From an uncultured Asticcacaulis sp. (GTDB taxonomy: Bacteria; Pseudomonadota; Alphaproteobacteria; Caulobacterales; Caulobacteraceae): a DNA stretch of 8,884 bases. The position numbers and the translations under genes are program-made. This document shows positions 7,263 to 8,884 of this stretch, one piece after another. Where the stretch lies: the NCBI GenBank assembly GCA_946480525.1, contig CAMLLA010000156.1, positions 1 to 8,884 on the forward strand, read 5' to 3'. The notes under the pieces are model-generated. The model saw nothing but the letters and a program-made list of their open reading frames with translations, made no database searches and had not been told where the DNA came from. The stretch's first letter is position 1, and each line of letters opens with the position of its first letter.

Positions 7263-7796
7263 TCAAGCTGGCAAGCGGTGATCATAGACATCGCGCAGGC
7301 GCTGCCAGCCCGGCCAGAAGGCAGGTGCGGGCTTGCCGGTCGTAACGGCCGTCAGGATGTCCAGATGCATATGCCAGCCGGCACCGACCATCAGCATGGT
7401 GCCGCGTTCCGGGATACGGCTATGGGTTACGGTCAGCAACACCTCATCGCCCTTTTGCGCCAGGTCGAACGAGACGTCGCCGGTGCCTTGCCAGGTGAAG
7501 GACAGCTTGCGCGGCGGGTCGCAAACGACGACGCAGCTTGTCATGCGTTGTTCTTCCGGAAAGTCGGGCAGGCGCTCACTCGGCGGATCGGACAGTTCGT
7601 CATTTCGCCAGATGAATTCGAACGGCAGGCCGTCCTGCAGGTCCATGTCGCCAGCCGCCAGCCAGGTCTTGCGCAGGTCGCTTTCGGTCAGGTAGGCCCA
7701 GACGCGTTCGATCGGGCCGGGCAGCAGGCGCTCGAGTTTCAGCGTCGCCGGTTCGATCAGGACACCAAAGGTGTCGAGGGTAGCAGAGTCGTTCAT
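7263..7796 (-). CDS. SRPBCC / AHSA1-like domain protein
   Basis: A 177-residue protein of the START-like SRPBCC fold, a helix-grip domain with a hydrophobic ligand pocket. Family signatures are LERLLPGPIERVWAYLTESD with LRKTWLAAGDM (21-51), CDPPRKLSFTW (92-102) and GWHMHLDIL (140-148). No signal peptide is seen, so it is cytoplasmic. ATG at 7796 overlaps the ArsR stop codon (ATGA), and its ribosome binding site GGAG lies inside the end of the ArsR gene, so the two are translationally coupled. ArsR plus SRPBCC is a recurrent bacterial gene pair, but the ligand or role of the SRPBCC partner is generally not known. Nothing here identifies the ligand. Confidence 0.88.
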   Translation of the reverse strand: MNDSATLDTFGVLIEPATLKLERLLPGPIERVWAYLTESDLRKTWLAAGDMDLQDGLPFEFIWRNDELSDPPSERLPDFPEEQRMTSCVVVCDPPRKLSFTWQGTGDVSFDLAQKGDEVLLTVTHSRIPERGTMLMVGAGWHMHLDILTAVTTGKPAPAFWPGWQRLRDVYDHRLPA

Positions 7797-8161
7797 TCCG
7801 TGTCTCCTTCTGAGGTTTGGGATTGTTTGCGGGCATCGTCTTCGCGCAGGCGCTGTTCGAGCAGGTCGAGGCGGCTGGTCCAGAAGCGTTCGTAGGCGCT
7901 AAGCCATTGATGGGCGCTGGCCATGGGACCAGGATCGAGGCGGCACATATGGGTGCGGCCGCGGACCTCGCGCCGGATCAGGCCGGCGGCTTCCAGCGCC
8001 TTGATGTGCTTGGACGCCGCCGCCAGCGAGATGTCGAACGGCTCGGCCAGTTCGCTGACGGTGCGTTCGCCGTTTGAGAGTTGGCGAAGCATCTGGCGCC
8101 GCGTCACATCGCCCAGCGCATGGAAGACGGCATTGAGTCGGGGGGATTCTAATTCAACCAT
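7793..8161 (-). CDS. ArsR family winged-helix repressor
   Basis: A 122-residue winged-helix repressor. FHALGDVTRRQMLRQLSNGERTVSELAEPFDISLAAASKHIKALEAAGLIRREVRGRTHMCRLDP is the complete ArsR DNA-binding core, with the recognition helix around residues 44-58. The metal-binding ELCVCDL motif of ArsR/SmtB sensors is absent and only Cys73 is present, so this is probably not an arsenic or cadmium sensor of the classic kind. I choose ATG at 8161 rather than the upstream in-frame ATG at 8197, because the latter lies within the -35 box and is not expected to be transcribed. There is no Shine-Dalgarno before 8161, which fits a leaderless mRNA. The twin operators over its promoter point to autorepression of the operon with the SRPBCC gene. 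Confidence 0.93.
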   Translation of the reverse strand: MVELESPRLNAVFHALGDVTRRQMLRQLSNGERTVSELAEPFDISLAAASKHIKALEAAGLIRREVRGRTHMCRLDPGPMASAHQWLSAYERFWTSRLDLLEQRLREDDARKQSQTSEGDTE

Positions 8162-8171
8162 GTAGTTGAAT
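8152..8171. promoter_or_regulatory. ArsR operator O2 over the -10 and start codon
   Basis: ATTCAAC-N6-GTTGAAT, with 7-bp perfect arms. The core TCAAC-N6-GTTGA is shared with the second site. It overlaps the -10 box and contains the ATG, so bound repressor would block initiation. Confidence 0.7.
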
Positions 8172-8197
8172 ATATGCGCATGCAAAATAATAGTCAA
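8169..8197 (-). promoter_or_regulatory. Promoter of the ArsR-SRPBCC operon (TTGACT-17-TATATT)
   Basis: On the minus strand, -35 TTGACT (8197-8192), a 17-nt spacer and -10 TATATT (8174-8169) form a close sigma70-type match. Counting from the -10 puts the start of transcription at about 8162-8161, on or next to the A of the ArsR ATG, so the predicted mRNA has no leader. Confidence 0.75.
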
Positions 8198-8209
8198 CCG
8201 ATCGGTTGA
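8194..8209. promoter_or_regulatory. ArsR operator O1 over the -35 box
   Basis: TCAACCGATCGGTTGA is a perfect 16-bp palindrome whose half-sites are the same as in O2. Its centre is exactly 40 bp from the O2 centre. It overlaps the -35 box and ends 7 bp from the receptor stop codon. Confidence 0.75.
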
Positions 8210-8215
8210 ATAATT

Positions 8216-8884
8216 TTAGCGGCGATAGGTAACGCCGATGCTGACCGCGCGGCGATTATCGTAATTGACGGTGCCGTCGCCCGAACGCTGGATCATGATG
8301 GCGTCGTCCAGCGCGTTTTCGACCGACAGATTAAGCGTCAGGCGATCGCTCAATGGATAGCCGATATCGATGTTGAGCCGTGTCGACGGATCGAGCGTCA
8401 AGGTGTTGAGGTCGTCCTCGAAGCTCTCGCCGTCAAGGATCACGTCGGCGTTAATCCGCGTCTTGCCGAGTTGCGAGCGCAGACCGACCGACAGGCTGTA
8501 TTCCGGTGCCTGGGCCGGCCGTTTGCCATCCGCCGGCTGGCCTGGTGCCTCGACGCGGGCATGCGTCCAGGTCGCGGAACCGGTCAATGCCAGACGCTCG
8601 TCAATGGTATAGGCGCCGCGCGTTTCGGCGCCGTGGGCGTTGATCCGGCCCAGGTTTCGGCGCTGGCGCAAGGTGCCGCCGGCCGGGATAAAGCCCGCGG
8701 TCGGGAAGGTACCCGGGCCTGTGCCGATGGTGACATTGGCGATGGGATCTTTCAGCGTATTGGCAAAAAGAGTGGCGTCGATAAAGCGATCGCGGCCTGG
8801 CGTGCGTAAGCCCAGCTCAAAGCCGGTCAGGGTCTCGGGCTTGAGGCCGGCATTGGCCTCGGTGACGTCATTGCCGACGCGGAA
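8216..8884 (-). CDS. TonB-dependent receptor, C-terminal beta-barrel part (5' end beyond window)
   Basis: The last 222 residues of an outer-membrane TonB-dependent receptor, which imports ligands such as siderophores or sugars using TonB energy. The frame is open from the right edge to the stop at 8216. Barrel landmarks are NAGLKPETLTGFELGLR, RRNLGRINAHGAE and the closing LTLNLSVENALDDAIMIQRSGDGTVNYDNRRAVSIGVTYRR, alternating strand and turn in family style. The plug and signal are outside the window, so the substrate cannot be inferred; sugar uptake would fit the beta-galactosidase in the window but they are about 6.4 kb apart. The protein ends in Arg instead of the usual aromatic residue. 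ArsR operator O1 begins 7 bp from its stop codon, and no terminator is seen between them. Confidence 0.9.
   Translation of the reverse strand, partial: FRVGNDVTEANAGLKPETLTGFELGLRTPGRDRFIDATLFANTLKDPIANVTIGTGPGTFPTAGFIPAGGTLRQRRNLGRINAHGAETRGAYTIDERLALTGSATWTHARVEAPGQPADGKRPAQAPEYSLSVGLRSQLGKTRINADVILDGESFEDDLNTLTLDPSTRLNIDIGYPLSDRLTLNLSVENALDDAIMIQRSGDGTVNYDNRRAVSIGVTYRR

Noticed and set aside
7050..7895. Open frame of 281 codons on the plus strand
   Set aside because: It crosses the inverted repeat, the terminator, the SRPBCC gene and part of the ArsR gene on the opposite strand and has no domain of its own.
8162..8197. Upstream ATG at 8197 as the ArsR start
   Set aside because: It falls in the -35 box of the predicted promoter and adds 12 residues before the usual ArsR N terminus.

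Overview
The window is GC-rich, with short intergenic gaps and no RNA genes, transposons or CRISPR arrays visible. A secreted GH2 beta-galactosidase, a TonB-dependent receptor and an apparently leaderless regulator promoter fit an alphaproteobacterium. Something near Caulobacterales (Caulobacter or Asticcacaulis type) is my best guess, but that placement is inference from style, not from a marker gene.

Left part (1-4296): two genes on the minus strand. The first (1-1780) is the N-terminal two thirds of an exported GH2 beta-galactosidase of the DUF4982-type group, running off the left edge. The second (1909-4296) is a 795-residue exported protein with two Dx[DS]xDG calcium-loop repeats and two close cysteine pairs. 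I cannot assign it a function.

Middle part (4297-7110): a TetR/AcrR regulator on the plus strand (4495-5079) is convergent with a two-gene minus-strand operon: an alpha/beta hydrolase (6122-6985) followed 17 nt later by a zinc-free NADPH:quinone-oxidoreductase-like MDR enzyme (5100-6104). The TetR promoter and the region upstream of the hydrolase share ATGAT/ATCAT half-sites and the word AATGATAT. The upstream hydrolase region carries a 22-bp inverted repeat with one mismatch. I infer that the TetR protein controls both promoters, giving an autoregulated stress or detoxification module.

Right part (7228-8884): an ArsR-type repressor and an SRPBCC/AHSA1-like protein form a minus-strand operon with a 4-nt ATGA overlap, closed by a strong hairpin terminator. 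The ArsR promoter is the clearest regulatory structure in the window: TTGACT-17-TATATT, with two TCAAC-N6-GTTGA operators exactly 40 bp apart. The predicted transcription start falls at the ATG, so the mRNA is probably leaderless. Upstream of it lies the 3' end of a TonB-dependent receptor gene that enters from the right edge.

No gene-free stretch exceeds 300 bases. The three largest gaps (1781-1908, 4297-4494, 6986-7262) hold the regulatory sites listed below.
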